Below, one piece after another: positions 51,047 to 59,530 of a stretch of DNA of 64,000 bases; within the stretch, counting starts at the first letter, position 1; every line of letters begins with the position of its first letter. The stretch lies in assembly GCF_000337555.1 (NCBI RefSeq), contig NZ_AOIO01000034.1:1-64000 (forward strand). The letters are read 5' to 3'. The notes below the pieces were generated by a model. That model searched no databases. It saw only the letters and a list, made by a program, of their open reading frames with translations, and was not told the origin of the DNA. The position numbers and the translations under genes are program-made. This stretch comes from Natrialba asiatica DSM 12278 (GTDB lineage Archaea; Halobacteriota; Halobacteria; Halobacteriales; Natrialbaceae).

Positions 51047-52081
51047 TTAGGGTGTGATCGTCGCGCCGCCGGTCTGTCCCGTTCCAACCTGCCCGCCGGC
51101 CGCTCCCTGTCCGCCAGTCGCGTCGTCGGGAACGCTCGGCTCACCGGGCGTCTTCTCTCCGCCGACGAGGAATTCCAGAAGGTTTCCGATGAAGACTTCG
51201 TTATCCGCGATGGTAGCGGTCTCAGAGGACATAAAGCCCGTGTCGCCGACCGCGACCGCGTTATCGCTTCGGACGGCGACGCCGAACTCGCCCGAGTGGC
51301 GACTCTCTTCGTGTTCGGCCGTCTCGCTCGTCGCCAAGAGCGTCTCTCCATCGGCGACGACCGCCGTCGGGCTATCGAGAACGACCTGGTCGACGCCGTC
51401 TGTCAAGGCCGTTTCCGACGCCGGCGTCACGTCGATCGTCCGATAGTTCGAACCGACGGAGTCCATATCGTAGAGGGTGCCGGTATCGTAGGCGATCCCG
51501 AGCGGCGACGTGACCGCGGCGAACTCGCCCTGGCCGGCTTCGGCACCGCTGACATCGCCGAGCAGGCCGCCGACGGCATCGCTCACGCCACCGCCGCTCG
51601 ATCCGGCAGCGAACATGACGCGGCCGCCGGCGTCGGCGAACTCCGTGACGGCGTCGGCCTCGCCTGCCGTGTATCGCTGCGTCGGCTCCGCGACGATGAA
51701 CGCGTCCGCATCCTGTAAGTCACTCCTGAGCGCAGCGTCCGGGCTGTCGGCGAACTGACCGGCACCCTCGTGGTACGTGACGGTGTGACCGGCCGCAGTC
51801 AGCGCCGAGACGACCGGCTGTAAATCCGCTTCCGAGACGCCGTTTCCGTGAGCCACGTCGATCAGCACCGTCTTCGACCCGGTCGAACTGAACTCGATCT
51901 CGCCGCTCTGGTCGAGTTCATCGACGGCGGTCGCGTCCGGCTGGAAATGGGGCTGGTCGACGGTCGGTTTCGCCGTCTGTCCCTGGTCGGTCACGACGCC
52001 GGCGGCGGTGACGGCGGCGACGGTGAGGAGGACGACGGTGACGAACAGCGCGAGTCGTGAACGGAGCGGGCCTGCACTCAT
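51047..52081 (-). CDS. DUF4350 domain membrane-anchored protein
   Basis: The 344-aa protein has one N-terminal TM helix (LALFVTVVLLTVAAVTAAGVV), acting as signal or anchor. A GATase-like DUF4350 domain follows (KTVLIDVAHGNGVSEADLQ, DADAFIVAEPTQRYTAGEAD, EFADAGGRVMFAAGSSGGGV, VRSDNAVAVGDTGFMSSETA). The C-terminus is Gly/Gln/Thr-rich. DUF4350 proteins often accompany MoxR/DUF58 genes or proteases; here the start overlaps the stop of an S49 peptidase gene by 4 bases (52078-52081), so the two are one operon. The domain may bind a peptide or sugar ligand; unknown. Confidence 0.82.
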   Translation of the reverse strand: MSAGPLRSRLALFVTVVLLTVAAVTAAGVVTDQGQTAKPTVDQPHFQPDATAVDELDQSGEIEFSSTGSKTVLIDVAHGNGVSEADLQPVVSALTAAGHTVTYHEGAGQFADSPDAALRSDLQDADAFIVAEPTQRYTAGEADAVTEFADAGGRVMFAAGSSGGGVSDAVGGLLGDVSGAEAGQGEFAAVTSPLGIAYDTGTLYDMDSVGSNYRTIDVTPASETALTDGVDQVVLDSPTAVVADGETLLATSETAEHEESRHSGEFGVAVRSDNAVAVGDTGFMSSETATIADNEVFIGNLLEFLVGGEKTPGEPSVPDDATGGQGAAGGQVGTGQTGGATITP

Positions 52082-53079
52082 GGCGAGACACCTCCCTGTG
52101 TGGCCGCTCCCAGTGATGGTGTCGGTCCTGCCGTGTCGGCTGCGGTGCGTTCGCCACCGGTCTCGGCGATGACAGTCTCGCCGTCGACGCTCCCCCAGAG
52201 CGCGAGGAACGCGGGTGTGGACACGTCGCCGTACTGGCCGAACGTCTGCGGGTGGTGGTGCGGCCCGGTTGCAGCGGTTTCGCCGCCGCTGTCGTCGCCC
52301 TCGAGAAGGATCCCGGTGTCGAGTGACGAACTCCGTTCCATCGTGACGGTTTCGTAGTCGCCGAGTCCGGCTCGATCCGCGGCCTCGCCCACTGCGACTT
52401 CGGTATCGCCGATTTCGTCTGCGAGCCCGTTGTCGACGGCCTCGGTGCCGGTGTAGACCTTGGCGTAGGAGAGTTCGGTTTCGGAAAGCGAGAGGACGTC
52501 GCCGCGGTGTTCGAGGACCGAGCCGAGGAACGTCTGTTTCATCAGTTCGGTCTGTTCTTTGACCTGCGTCTCGCTCATCGTACCCTTGTCGGGACCGGTC
52601 GTAATCTCGTTCGCGGCCGAGCTATCGGTGTAGGTTGCGCGGACGCCGATGCTGCCGACGGTCGAACTCGGGGAGACGTAGATGTCGTCCGTCGGGGCGC
52701 TCATGTAGTACGCGCCGGAGGCACCCATCGACTGGATGCTGGCGATAACGGGCATTTCTGCGGCGGTGCGCTCGACGGCGAGATAGAGGCGTTCACTCGC
52801 GGTGACGCCGCCACCGGGGCTATCGATTTCGAGAACGACCGCATCGATCGAACTGTTCTCGCGGGCCGTCTCGAGATCGGCTGCGATTTCGTCGGCGGAT
52901 GCCTCGGTAATCGACTGATCGACTTCGATAACCGCAACGGACCCATCCGGACCGCTCGTGGCTCCCCAGGCGATCGGCGCGACCGCAGCGCCGACGAGGA
53001 GGGCAGCGACGACGACGGTCACGTACGACCGTGCGATCGTCCCGAATAGCTCTCGGACGGCAGTGAGTATTCCTGTCAT
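52078..53079 (-). CDS. S49-family signal-peptide-peptidase-like membrane protease
   Basis: The 333-aa protein has one N-terminal TM helix (SYVTVVVAALLVGAAVAPIAW) and a SppA-type core. EIDSPGGGVTASERLYLAV, the nucleophile in SMGASGAYYMSA, STVGSIGVRATYTD and Lys in TGPDKGTMSETQ suggest an intact Ser/Lys dyad. The C-terminal 80 residues contain His- and Gly-rich sequence (TGPHHHPQTFGQYG). The active site should be extracytoplasmic. It is followed by DUF4350 in the same operon. The ATG at 53079 is set by the TATA-like box at 53107-53114; a longer in-frame reading from 53205 would cross that promoter. Confidence 0.87.
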   Translation of the reverse strand: MTGILTAVRELFGTIARSYVTVVVAALLVGAAVAPIAWGATSGPDGSVAVIEVDQSITEASADEIAADLETARENSSIDAVVLEIDSPGGGVTASERLYLAVERTAAEMPVIASIQSMGASGAYYMSAPTDDIYVSPSSTVGSIGVRATYTDSSAANEITTGPDKGTMSETQVKEQTELMKQTFLGSVLEHRGDVLSLSETELSYAKVYTGTEAVDNGLADEIGDTEVAVGEAADRAGLGDYETVTMERSSSLDTGILLEGDDSGGETAATGPHHHPQTFGQYGDVSTPAFLALWGSVDGETVIAETGGERTAADTAGPTPSLGAATQGGVSP

Positions 53080-53105
53080 TTCAGTGTGGATAACTCTCGT
53101 TACTG

Positions 53106-53118
53106 GATATATAAAAAT
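53106..53118 (-). promoter_or_regulatory. promoter of the S49-DUF4350 operon
   Basis: An unusually A/T-rich stretch. The minus strand reads TTTTTATATATCC, about 31 bases before the ATG at 53079. A further A/T block (53126-53146, with TTTAAA and AATTTATAGG on the plus strand) lies just upstream. It is one of the strongest TATA-like elements in the window. Confidence 0.6.
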
Positions 53119-53312
53119 TCCTTGCTTTAAACTAGGTAATTTATAGGTAGAAGCGATGCTATCGGCGATAGTGACCGTCCGACGGCCACCACCCCGGTTC
53201 GTCACGACTGCCGATCCGACTCCCCCATTCGTCGCTGGCAGTTAGTCCGTCGAACGCCGGTATAAAAGACCCCGCCGAGCGTTTTCCACCCTTGAAACTT
53301 CACCGTTCGACC

Positions 53313-53378
53313 GTCCGCTAGAAACCTGCCACGCAGTCGTCCGCTAGAAACCCCACCGCTCAGTCGTCCGCCGAAACC
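53313..53378. repeat. three degenerate ~26-bp tandem units at the cofH 3' end
   Basis: Two identical 14-mers GTCCGCTAGAAACC begin at 53313 and 53339, and a related GTCCGCCGAAACC begins at 53366 inside the last codons of cofH. Spacings are 26 and 27 bases, and the intervening CAGTC is also shared. The two outer units look like slipped copies of the cofH end lying past its stop codon. Confidence 0.6.
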
Positions 53379-54733
53379 GGTCGCTCTCCGCCGGCAAGCA
53401 GCGGCGTTCCGTCGGCCTTCGGCCCGAGTTCAGGACCGAACGATGAGGCGGCCGGATCGACCACCCGCCGCGTCTCGTAGTCCGTCGACCGCTCGACCGG
53501 CACCCGCCCGATCGAAGAGATCAACTCGACGTAGTCGGCGACCGATCTGAACTCGCCGAACTCGCCGCCGGCCCGCTTCGTGATCTCCTCGGAGAGAATC
53601 GTCCCCATAAAGTCGTCCGCGCCGCAGTGAAGCATCTTGAGTCCGGCTTCGTCACCGTACTTGACCCACGAGGACTGGATGTGGTCGATGTTATCGAGGA
53701 AGAGCCGCGAGACGGCGATCATGAGTTCGTCTTCGGCCTGGGAGGCTCCACCGTCGACCACGCCGTGTTCGAACAGCGGCGTATTCTGGTGGATAAACGA
53801 GAGCGGGACGAACTCCGTGATCGCGCCGTCGACGCGCTCCTGGAGTTCGCGAACTCGTTCGAGGTGCATCGCACGGTGCGCCTCGTTCTCGACGTGGCCG
53901 TACATGATCGTCGCCGTGAGGCCGAGGCCGACGGTCGCCGCGGCCTCCATCGCTTCGAGCCAGCCGTCGGTGGTGATCTTGCCCGGACAGATCACGTCAC
54001 GCACTTCGTCGACGAGGATTTCGGCGGCGGTCCCGGGAACGGTGTCGAGGCCGGCGTCTGCGAGGCGACTGTACACCTCCTCGTAGGACCAGTCCGTGCC
54101 GCGTTTGGCGTGGTAGGCCTCTTCCGGTGTCATCGAGTGGACGTGGACGCCGTCGACGCTCATCGCCTCGAGTTGCGCTGCGTAGGTTTCGGGATCGGTT
54201 TCGTAGCGCTCGGGCGGTTTGTAGTTGATCTCCTTCGGATCGGGATGGGAGTCGAGGATTTCGCGGTGTTCCTCGTCGAGTGCGAACGCCGGGTGAAGCC
54301 CGGAGACGGACGTGACCTCGTAGATTCCGCGCGAAACGGCGTCTGTGACGATCTCCCGCGATTCCTCGGGCGTCTTCGTAAAGCCCGCCGTCTGGACCGC
54401 CGTCTCGCGTTCGAACGTGTGTGCGGCGTCCTTGAAGTTACAGAACAGACAGCCCACGTTACAGGCCGTCGTGACGTTGTTGTTCAGATTCGCGACGAAG
54501 GTCACCTCCTCGCCGACGACGTCCGCTCGACGGTGATCCGCCGCCTCGAGCACCAGTTCCTTGCGCGCGTCGTCGATGCCGTCGGTATCCGTCCCTGTCG
54601 TGAGCAACTCGATCGCGTCGTCGACCGTCAGTCGCTCGCCTGTCCGTGCCTTCTCGAGTGCGTTCTCGAACGCCTGGTCGGTCTCGGGAACGTGCTCGAA
54701 CGTGAGATCAGCCTCGGTCACCGGGCGCTCCAT
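53360..54733 (-). CDS. cofH: FO synthase subunit CofH
   Basis: The 457-aa radical-SAM enzyme attaches the tyrosine-derived part to the ribityl pyrimidine in FO/F420 synthesis. The [4Fe-4S] motif is ACNVGCLFCNF (Cys91, Cys95, Cys98). Other blocks are VTFVANLNNNVTTACN, GLHPAFALDEEHREI, VHSMTPEEAYHAKRGTDWSY, GLDTVPGTAAEILVDEVRDV and FVPLSFIHQNTPLF. Length and order are normal. The ATG at 54733 starts the conserved part. It faces cofG across the S49-DUF4350 operon, so the two FO-synthase halves are transcribed separately. Confidence 0.96.
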   Translation of the reverse strand: MERPVTEADLTFEHVPETDQAFENALEKARTGERLTVDDAIELLTTGTDTDGIDDARKELVLEAADHRRADVVGEEVTFVANLNNNVTTACNVGCLFCNFKDAAHTFERETAVQTAGFTKTPEESREIVTDAVSRGIYEVTSVSGLHPAFALDEEHREILDSHPDPKEINYKPPERYETDPETYAAQLEAMSVDGVHVHSMTPEEAYHAKRGTDWSYEEVYSRLADAGLDTVPGTAAEILVDEVRDVICPGKITTDGWLEAMEAAATVGLGLTATIMYGHVENEAHRAMHLERVRELQERVDGAITEFVPLSFIHQNTPLFEHGVVDGGASQAEDELMIAVSRLFLDNIDHIQSSWVKYGDEAGLKMLHCGADDFMGTILSEEITKRAGGEFGEFRSVADYVELISSIGRVPVERSTDYETRRVVDPAASSFGPELGPKADGTPLLAGGERPVSADD

Positions 54734-54944
54734 CGAGGTAACGATACGCACACAGCGAGAAAAACGTGATGGAACCGGTCAACCCGCCGTCCCGACTGAC
54801 CGCTTTCCTCGTCACTCGACGCCTCTCTACGCATCTCCACCTCGGACGGTTGGCAAGCGATATTGAAACCTTCTTGACCCGCCGTCCCGGCAACTGAGGT
54901 ATGGACGACGGTGACCGGCTCCATGCCCATACGAGGTGGCGAGC

Positions 54945-55964
54945 GTGACGAGCGTCAAAGAGTTCCAGATCGACGACGCGGCAACCGACACCGAACTCGG
55001 CCGCGGGTCGTTCGTCTTCACCGACGACTACTCCGTCTTCGACTGGGGGAAGATGCCCGATCAAATCCCCGAAAAGGGCGCGAGTCTCTGTACGATGGGC
55101 GCGTTTAACTTCGAACTACTCGAGTCCGAGGGCGTCCCGACGCACTACCGCGGCGTCGTCGAGAACGGCGAAGTCGTCCCGCTCGAGGACGCCTCTCGCC
55201 CACCCTGGCAGATGGCCATCGACCTCACCCAGGTCCCCGACCTCCCGAACGACGGTCGCGAATACGACTACGAACACTACCACGACACCGCCGGCACGAA
55301 CTACCTCATTCCGCTCGAAATCGTCTTCCGCAACGAGGTCCCGATCGGCTCCAGCCTTCGCAGCCGCACCGAGCCGGCCGATCACGGCCTCGAGTTCGAC
55401 ACCTGGCCCGACGAACCCGTCGACCTCGACGACCCGATCGTCGAGTTCTCGACGAAGTACGAGGAGAGTGACCGCTACCTCGACCGCGCGGAAGCCGACG
55501 CCATCGCCGGCCGCGCCGACATCGACGCGCTCGCCGAACTCGCACGCGAGGTCAACCGGATCATCACCGACCAGGCTGACTCGGCCGGACTCGACCACCA
55601 GGACGGCAAGATCGAGTGTCTCTACTACGACGGAGAGATTCGCGTTGCAGACGTCGTCGGCACGTTCGACGAGAACCGATTCAGCTACGAGGGCACGCAG
55701 CTCTCGAAGGAAGTACTCCGCCAGTACCACAAGCGCACCCAGCCGGAGTGGGTGCAGGCCGTCGAGGCTGCAAAGGTCGAGGCAAAACAGGACGGCGTCG
55801 CCGACTGGAAGGCACTGTGCACTCGTGAGCCAGCATCGCTCGACGACGATGTCCTCGAAACCGCCCGAGACATGTACTGTGCAGGTGCAAACACCTACAC
55901 TGGACGGGAACTCTTCGATGCTCCGCCGCTCTCGTCGGCGATCGGTGCGGTCCGCCGGCTGTAA
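54945..55964 (+). CDS. purC: phosphoribosylaminoimidazole-succinocarboxamide synthase
   Basis: PurC (SAICAR synthase) joins CAIR and aspartate with ATP in de novo purine synthesis. The 339-aa haloarchaeal form contains [80 protein letters not shown] and [20 protein letters not shown]. It carries an extended middle and C-terminal part relative to bacterial PurC. The start is GTG at 54945 (VTSVKEF); an earlier in-frame GTG at 54936 adds three residues and cannot be excluded. Confidence 0.94.
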   Translation: MTSVKEFQIDDAATDTELGRGSFVFTDDYSVFDWGKMPDQIPEKGASLCTMGAFNFELLESEGVPTHYRGVVENGEVVPLEDASRPPWQMAIDLTQVPDLPNDGREYDYEHYHDTAGTNYLIPLEIVFRNEVPIGSSLRSRTEPADHGLEFDTWPDEPVDLDDPIVEFSTKYEESDRYLDRAEADAIAGRADIDALAELAREVNRIITDQADSAGLDHQDGKIECLYYDGEIRVADVVGTFDENRFSYEGTQLSKEVLRQYHKRTQPEWVQAVEAAKVEAKQDGVADWKALCTREPASLDDDVLETARDMYCAGANTYTGRELFDAPPLSSAIGAVRRL

Positions 55965-56038
55965 CTCGCCGCGATCAGCATCTCGGTACAGAAAGTAACG
56001 CTCATATTCGACGGGTCCCGAGTGCAACACGACCTCGC

Positions 56039-56245
56039 ATGACGGTTCCCACGAGTATCGTTTCGAGTATCGTCCCGTTTGACCCTGTTATCGGGTTCAC
56101 TATCGTCGCTGGCGCTATGCTGACCGTCTTCGTCGCGACCATGGTCGTCCTCGCGTTGGCTCCGGTCGTCTCCAATTCGTGGACGGATCGAGTTGTCTCG
56201 TCCGCACAGGGCGGGCCCTCCATCGATCCGACGGACGCGGATTGA
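56039..56245 (+). CDS. small membrane protein, function unknown
   Basis: The 68-aa ORF has a long hydrophobic stretch (about residues 17-47: DPVIGFTIVAGAMLTVFVAT and MVVLALAPVVS), followed by a short polar tail SSAQGGPSIDPTDAD. One or two TM helices. No family recognised. Support is the coherent TM-plus-tail pattern and its place in an otherwise empty gap; a Shine-Dalgarno or clear TATA box is not evident. Confidence 0.5.
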   Translation: MTVPTSIVSSIVPFDPVIGFTIVAGAMLTVFVATMVVLALAPVVSNSWTDRVVSSAQGGPSIDPTDAD

Positions 56246-56437
56246 GCGTCTCGGGAGTCCGGTCGTCTTGGTGGTTATTATTCGTTGGCGGTGTCAAAGG
56301 CCCAGTCGCTCTTGCTGTCGCTGATAGCGTCGTAGTCACAATCGTTTCTACAGCACACTGTCTCCGGTCTCGAGTTCGGTAAGCAAACGCCGGAACCGGC
56401 AGAGTCAGAGCGAGTGTCGGTCGTCGCTCGAACGACC

Positions 56438-56611
56438 CTATCGCCACGCCTCGAGCGGTTCGGCGTCGGGTTCAGCGATCGAGAGCCAGGCGTCATCCCG
56501 CGAAATATCGGCGATGATGTAGTGTGGCTCGCCGTCGAACTCGTCGATTGCGCCAACGACATCGCAATCGGGAGCCCGTTGCCGGCCGACCGGCTCCGTT
56601 CCGGGAGACAT
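56438..56611 (-). CDS. DUF7556 family small protein
   Basis: The 57-aa protein from ATG at 56611 begins MSPGTEPVGRQRAPDCDVVG and continues AIDEFDGEPHYIIADISRDD and AWLSIAEPDAEPLEAWR. The middle and end (HYIIADISRDDAWLS, EPLEAWR) match the haloarchaeal DUF7556 pattern as I remember it. Function unknown. It is below the usual ORF-length cut-off and is hidden under a longer frame in another phase (56278-56619) that has no family features. Confidence 0.75.
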   Translation of the reverse strand: MSPGTEPVGRQRAPDCDVVGAIDEFDGEPHYIIADISRDDAWLSIAEPDAEPLEAWR

Positions 56612-56721
56612 AGTCTCAAATCCGTCCGTCGAGTAGATGAACGTTTCGGAAAGTGGGTGAGCTGACTCAGATTCGGGGACCAGAATTCAAAATAACCGAA
56701 CGATTCGCTACTGCGTGTCGG

Positions 56722-57690
56722 TCAGGGTTCGTGGGCGCCGGAGTGGTCGTCTGCGACTGCACTGCCGATGCCGTCGACGGGGCGGTCGGGGGTGACATCG
56801 TCGATTTTCGTTGGCAGGCCCAGCTGGTACCCGGTTCCGTTCTCGCGGACCGTCGTTCGGCCGCGGTGGACGGAAACGTCGCCGTTGAGGTGGAGTTTAA
56901 CCGCTTCGAGGAGGGCGTCGGCTTCGAGCGGCTGGCCGCGTCGTTTCATCTCCTCGATATCGGCGTCGTCGGGCACGTCGAAGGCGCGCTGGGTGATGAT
57001 CGGTCCCTGATCGAGGTCCGTCGTGACGTAGTGGGCGGTTACACCGGCGACGCGGACACCCTCTTCGACGGCCTGGCGGTAGGCCTCTGCACCGGGGAAC
57101 GCGGGCAGCAACGAGGGGTGGACGTTGATGATCCGGTCCTCGTAGCGGAAGACGACGTTCGGGCTCAGGATGCGCATGTAGCGGGCCAGAACGATGAGGT
57201 CGGCGTCGTACTCCGCGAGGAGGTCGATGAGGTGCTCCTCGTTTTGCTGGCCCTTCTCGTCGCCGATGTCGTGGAACGGGACCCCGTAGTGTTCGGCGAG
57301 CGGCTGGAGGTCGTCGTGGTTGCCGATGACGACCCCGATGTCGGCACCGAGTTCGTCGTTGGCCCAGGCTTCGAAGAGGGCTTCGAGACAGTGGCTCTCC
57401 TTCGTTCCGAGGACGGCGATTTCCTGGGTTTCGCGGTCCGCGGGGAAGCGAACTTGCACGTCGAGGCCGAGGTCGTCGCCGAGGGCGTGTAGGTCCTCGC
57501 GAAGCGTTTCCTCCGTACAGACCATCTCGCTCGTATCGACGGCGAGGGACATCCGGAAGACGCCGTCTCGAACCGCCTGATCGAGGTCCTCGATGTTGAT
57601 CCCGCGCTCGAACAGAAGGCTCGTCACCCGGGCGACGAGCCCGGTGTCGTCGTCTCCGATCACCGTAATTTCGGTCACGTCGGTCGTCAT
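56722..57690 (-). CDS. purU: formyltetrahydrofolate deformylase
   Basis: The 322-aa protein has an N-terminal ACT domain (EITVIGDDDTGLVARVTSLL, FERGINIEDLDQAVRDGVFR) and a C-terminal formyltransferase-fold hydrolase with IAVLGTKESHCLEALFEAW, IGVVIGNHDDLQPLAEHYGV, RYMRILSPNVVFRYEDRIIN, the NVHPSLLPAFPGA catalytic block (Asn/His) and AGVTAHYVTTDLDQGPIITQ. It releases formate from 10-formyl-THF; in archaea it can supply formate for purine synthesis, in line with nearby purC, purS and purQ. The ATG at 57690 is chosen because a Shine-Dalgarno GGAGGTG lies a few bases upstream; an in-frame ATG at 57741 would add 17 residues. Confidence 0.93.
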   Translation of the reverse strand: MTTDVTEITVIGDDDTGLVARVTSLLFERGINIEDLDQAVRDGVFRMSLAVDTSEMVCTEETLREDLHALGDDLGLDVQVRFPADRETQEIAVLGTKESHCLEALFEAWANDELGADIGVVIGNHDDLQPLAEHYGVPFHDIGDEKGQQNEEHLIDLLAEYDADLIVLARYMRILSPNVVFRYEDRIINVHPSLLPAFPGAEAYRQAVEEGVRVAGVTAHYVTTDLDQGPIITQRAFDVPDDADIEEMKRRGQPLEADALLEAVKLHLNGDVSVHRGRTTVRENGTGYQLGLPTKIDDVTPDRPVDGIGSAVADDHSGAHEP

Positions 57691-57695
57691 CGTGG

Positions 57696-57703
57696 CCACC
57701 TCC
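57696..57703 (-). promoter_or_regulatory. Shine-Dalgarno site fixing the purU start
   Basis: On the minus strand GGAGGTGG lies five bases before the ATG at 57690. Together with a TATA-like CTTTTAG near 57758-57764 it implies a leader of about 45 bases, in contrast to the leaderless pattern of most genes in the window. Confidence 0.6.
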
Positions 57704-57842
57704 GCTCGAGCGTACGTCGGGACATCAGTATCAGTACGCATCTCAGTCCACGGGCGGCTAAAAGTCCTGCTTTCCGTGCCTGTCTCTGCGAGAGATTCGA
57801 TACCACCGTTCCGGTCTCACGAGGACGGAACCGATAGCGGCG

Positions 57843-58325
57843 TCACTCGATCGACCGGTCGGGGTCACGGTCGCGAGTAGCGTCGATCTCATCCTCCCGG
57901 GCAGTGTCACCATCGCGTTCGGCCGCAGAATCGAACGGGGGGTTGCCGCGATCGCTTTGTCGGGACTGATCAGCGAGGTACCGAGCGGCATCGGTCTCGG
58001 TCTCCGTCTCGACGAGAGTCTCGAGTTTCCGCTCGAACTCGGCGTCCGAGAGGTCGCCGCTTGCGTACCGCGCTCGCAGCGCTTCAAGGGGATCAGCAGC
58101 CGTGTCGTTCGGTTTTGCCCCGTCGGCTGAACTCGTCACTTCGTCGGCCAGCGCCGTCGTGATGTGTCCGAGGAGATCGCCGCCGAAAATGAACGCAAAG
58201 ATGATGACGACGATCGCGAGGCTGACGTCGATCACGGCCAATGCGAGCAGACCCAGGACGAGCACCAGCGCGGCGAGGGTAATCGCGAGCGTGGAAACGC
58301 GGATCACCGGCCGATCCGAGGTCAT
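57843..58325 (-). CDS. SHOCT-domain membrane protein
   Basis: The 160-aa protein has two close TM helices (STLAITLAALVLVLGLLALA and VSLAIVVIIFAFIFGGDL). A SHOCT module follows (DPLEALRARYASGDLSDAEF-ERKLETL), a short C-terminal oligomerisation domain, and then a charged disordered tail (ERDGDTAREDEIDATRDRD). The family is widespread and has no enzymatic role; it probably acts in membrane assemblies. The ATG at 58325 is preferred because upstream residues do not fit the family. Confidence 0.82.
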   Translation of the reverse strand: MTSDRPVIRVSTLAITLAALVLVLGLLALAVIDVSLAIVVIIFAFIFGGDLLGHITTALADEVTSSADGAKPNDTAADPLEALRARYASGDLSDAEFERKLETLVETETETDAARYLADQSRQSDRGNPPFDSAAERDGDTAREDEIDATRDRDPDRSIE

Positions 58326-58508
58326 ACAGTTGTCTTTTCCTCCAAATAAAAAAGATAGTCGATTCAACATGAGGGCGATTTCTCGTTCCTGTCTCGAAAC
58401 CGGACGTACTATGACTGCACGTCGCCCTCGCTGCAACATCTATCCACAAACGTGGATTACGTAGCGAAGCCGAAAGCGTTTTTGAGCACGGTTACGGGGT
58501 TTCAGGTG

Positions 58509-58760
58509 ATGACCGCCTACACCGCCACGGTGACGGTTCGACTCAAACACGGCGTCCTCGATCCCGAGGCCGAAACCACCAAACAGGCCCTCGAACGCCT
58601 CGGTTTCGAACTCGAAGCGCTGCGCTCGGCCGACCGCTTCGAAGTCGACCTCGAAGCCGACTCGATCGCGGCCGCCCGCGAGCGCGCGGAGGACATGGCG
58701 GAACGACTGCTCGCGAACCCGACCATCCACGACTACGACGTGGAGGTCGACGACCGGTAG
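58509..58760 (+). CDS. purS: phosphoribosylformylglycinamidine synthase subunit PurS
   Basis: The 83-aa protein (MTAYTATVTVRLKHGVLDPE, GFELEALRSADRFEVDLEAD) is the small bridging subunit of FGAM synthase. It dimerises and links PurQ (glutaminase) to PurL. Length is typical. A TATA-like GTTTTTGAG 27 bases upstream supports the ATG at 58509. purQ begins 59 bases after its stop; purL is not in the window. Confidence 0.95.
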   Translation: MTAYTATVTVRLKHGVLDPEAETTKQALERLGFELEALRSADRFEVDLEADSIAAARERAEDMAERLLANPTIHDYDVEVDDR

Positions 58761-58819
58761 ATGTCCGCCCCAATCACGCTGATCGAACCCGTCGGTCGCA
58801 CCACCGCGGGGTGGCGACT

Positions 58820-59500
58820 GTGACGGTTTCGATCATCCGATTCGGCGGTTCGAACTGCGACCGCGACGCCGAACGCGCGCTCGCACACCTCGGTATCGAC
58901 GCCGAGATCGTCTGGCACGAGGACGGTCTCCCTGCGGATACGTCGGGTATCGTCCTCCCCGGCGGCTTCTCCTACGGCGACTACCTCCGCGCCGGTGCGA
59001 TGGCCGCCCGCTCCCCGATCGTGTCCGCGGTCCGCGAGGCCGCCGCCGACGGCACGCCCGTCCTCGGCGTCTGCAACGGCGCACAGATCGGCTGCGAAAC
59101 CGGTCTCACCGACGGCGCGTTCACGACCAACGAGAGCGCCCGCTTCCAGTGCGAACACGTCCACCTCCGCGTCGAACGCAACGACACCCCCTGGACCGCC
59201 GCCTACGACGAGGGCGAAGTCATCGAGATCCCCATCGCCCACGGCGAGGGCCGCTACGAACTCAGCGAGCGGCGACTCACTGAACTCGAGGTCGACGACC
59301 GGATCCTCTTTCGGTACTGTGACGAGGATGGCGAGCCGAGCGCGGCGGCGAATCCGAACGGATCGAAGCACAATGTCGCGGGTATCCTCGGCGACCGCAA
59401 GACGGTCGCAGTATTGATGCCACACCCGGAGCGTGCGACGCTGCCGGCTGTCGGTCCGACGGACGGACAGGGTATATTGCGCGGATTCGAGACCGCATAG
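58820..59500 (+). CDS. purQ: phosphoribosylformylglycinamidine synthase glutaminase subunit PurQ
   Basis: The 226-aa class I glutamine amidotransferase subunit feeds ammonia to PurL. It has IIRFGGSNCDRDAERALAHL, GIVLPGGFSYGDYLRAGAMA, the nucleophile Cys in VLGVCNGAQIGCETGL, and the His/Glu pair in VLMPHPERATLPAVG. The start is GTG at 58820 (VTVSIIRFGG); an in-frame GTG at 58811 adds three residues. It is in an operon with purS. Confidence 0.95.
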   Translation: MTVSIIRFGGSNCDRDAERALAHLGIDAEIVWHEDGLPADTSGIVLPGGFSYGDYLRAGAMAARSPIVSAVREAAADGTPVLGVCNGAQIGCETGLTDGAFTTNESARFQCEHVHLRVERNDTPWTAAYDEGEVIEIPIAHGEGRYELSERRLTELEVDDRILFRYCDEDGEPSAAANPNGSKHNVAGILGDRKTVAVLMPHPERATLPAVGPTDGQGILRGFETA

Positions 59501-59530
59501 AAAACGGACGATCGGACGCAGTTCCAGTAC

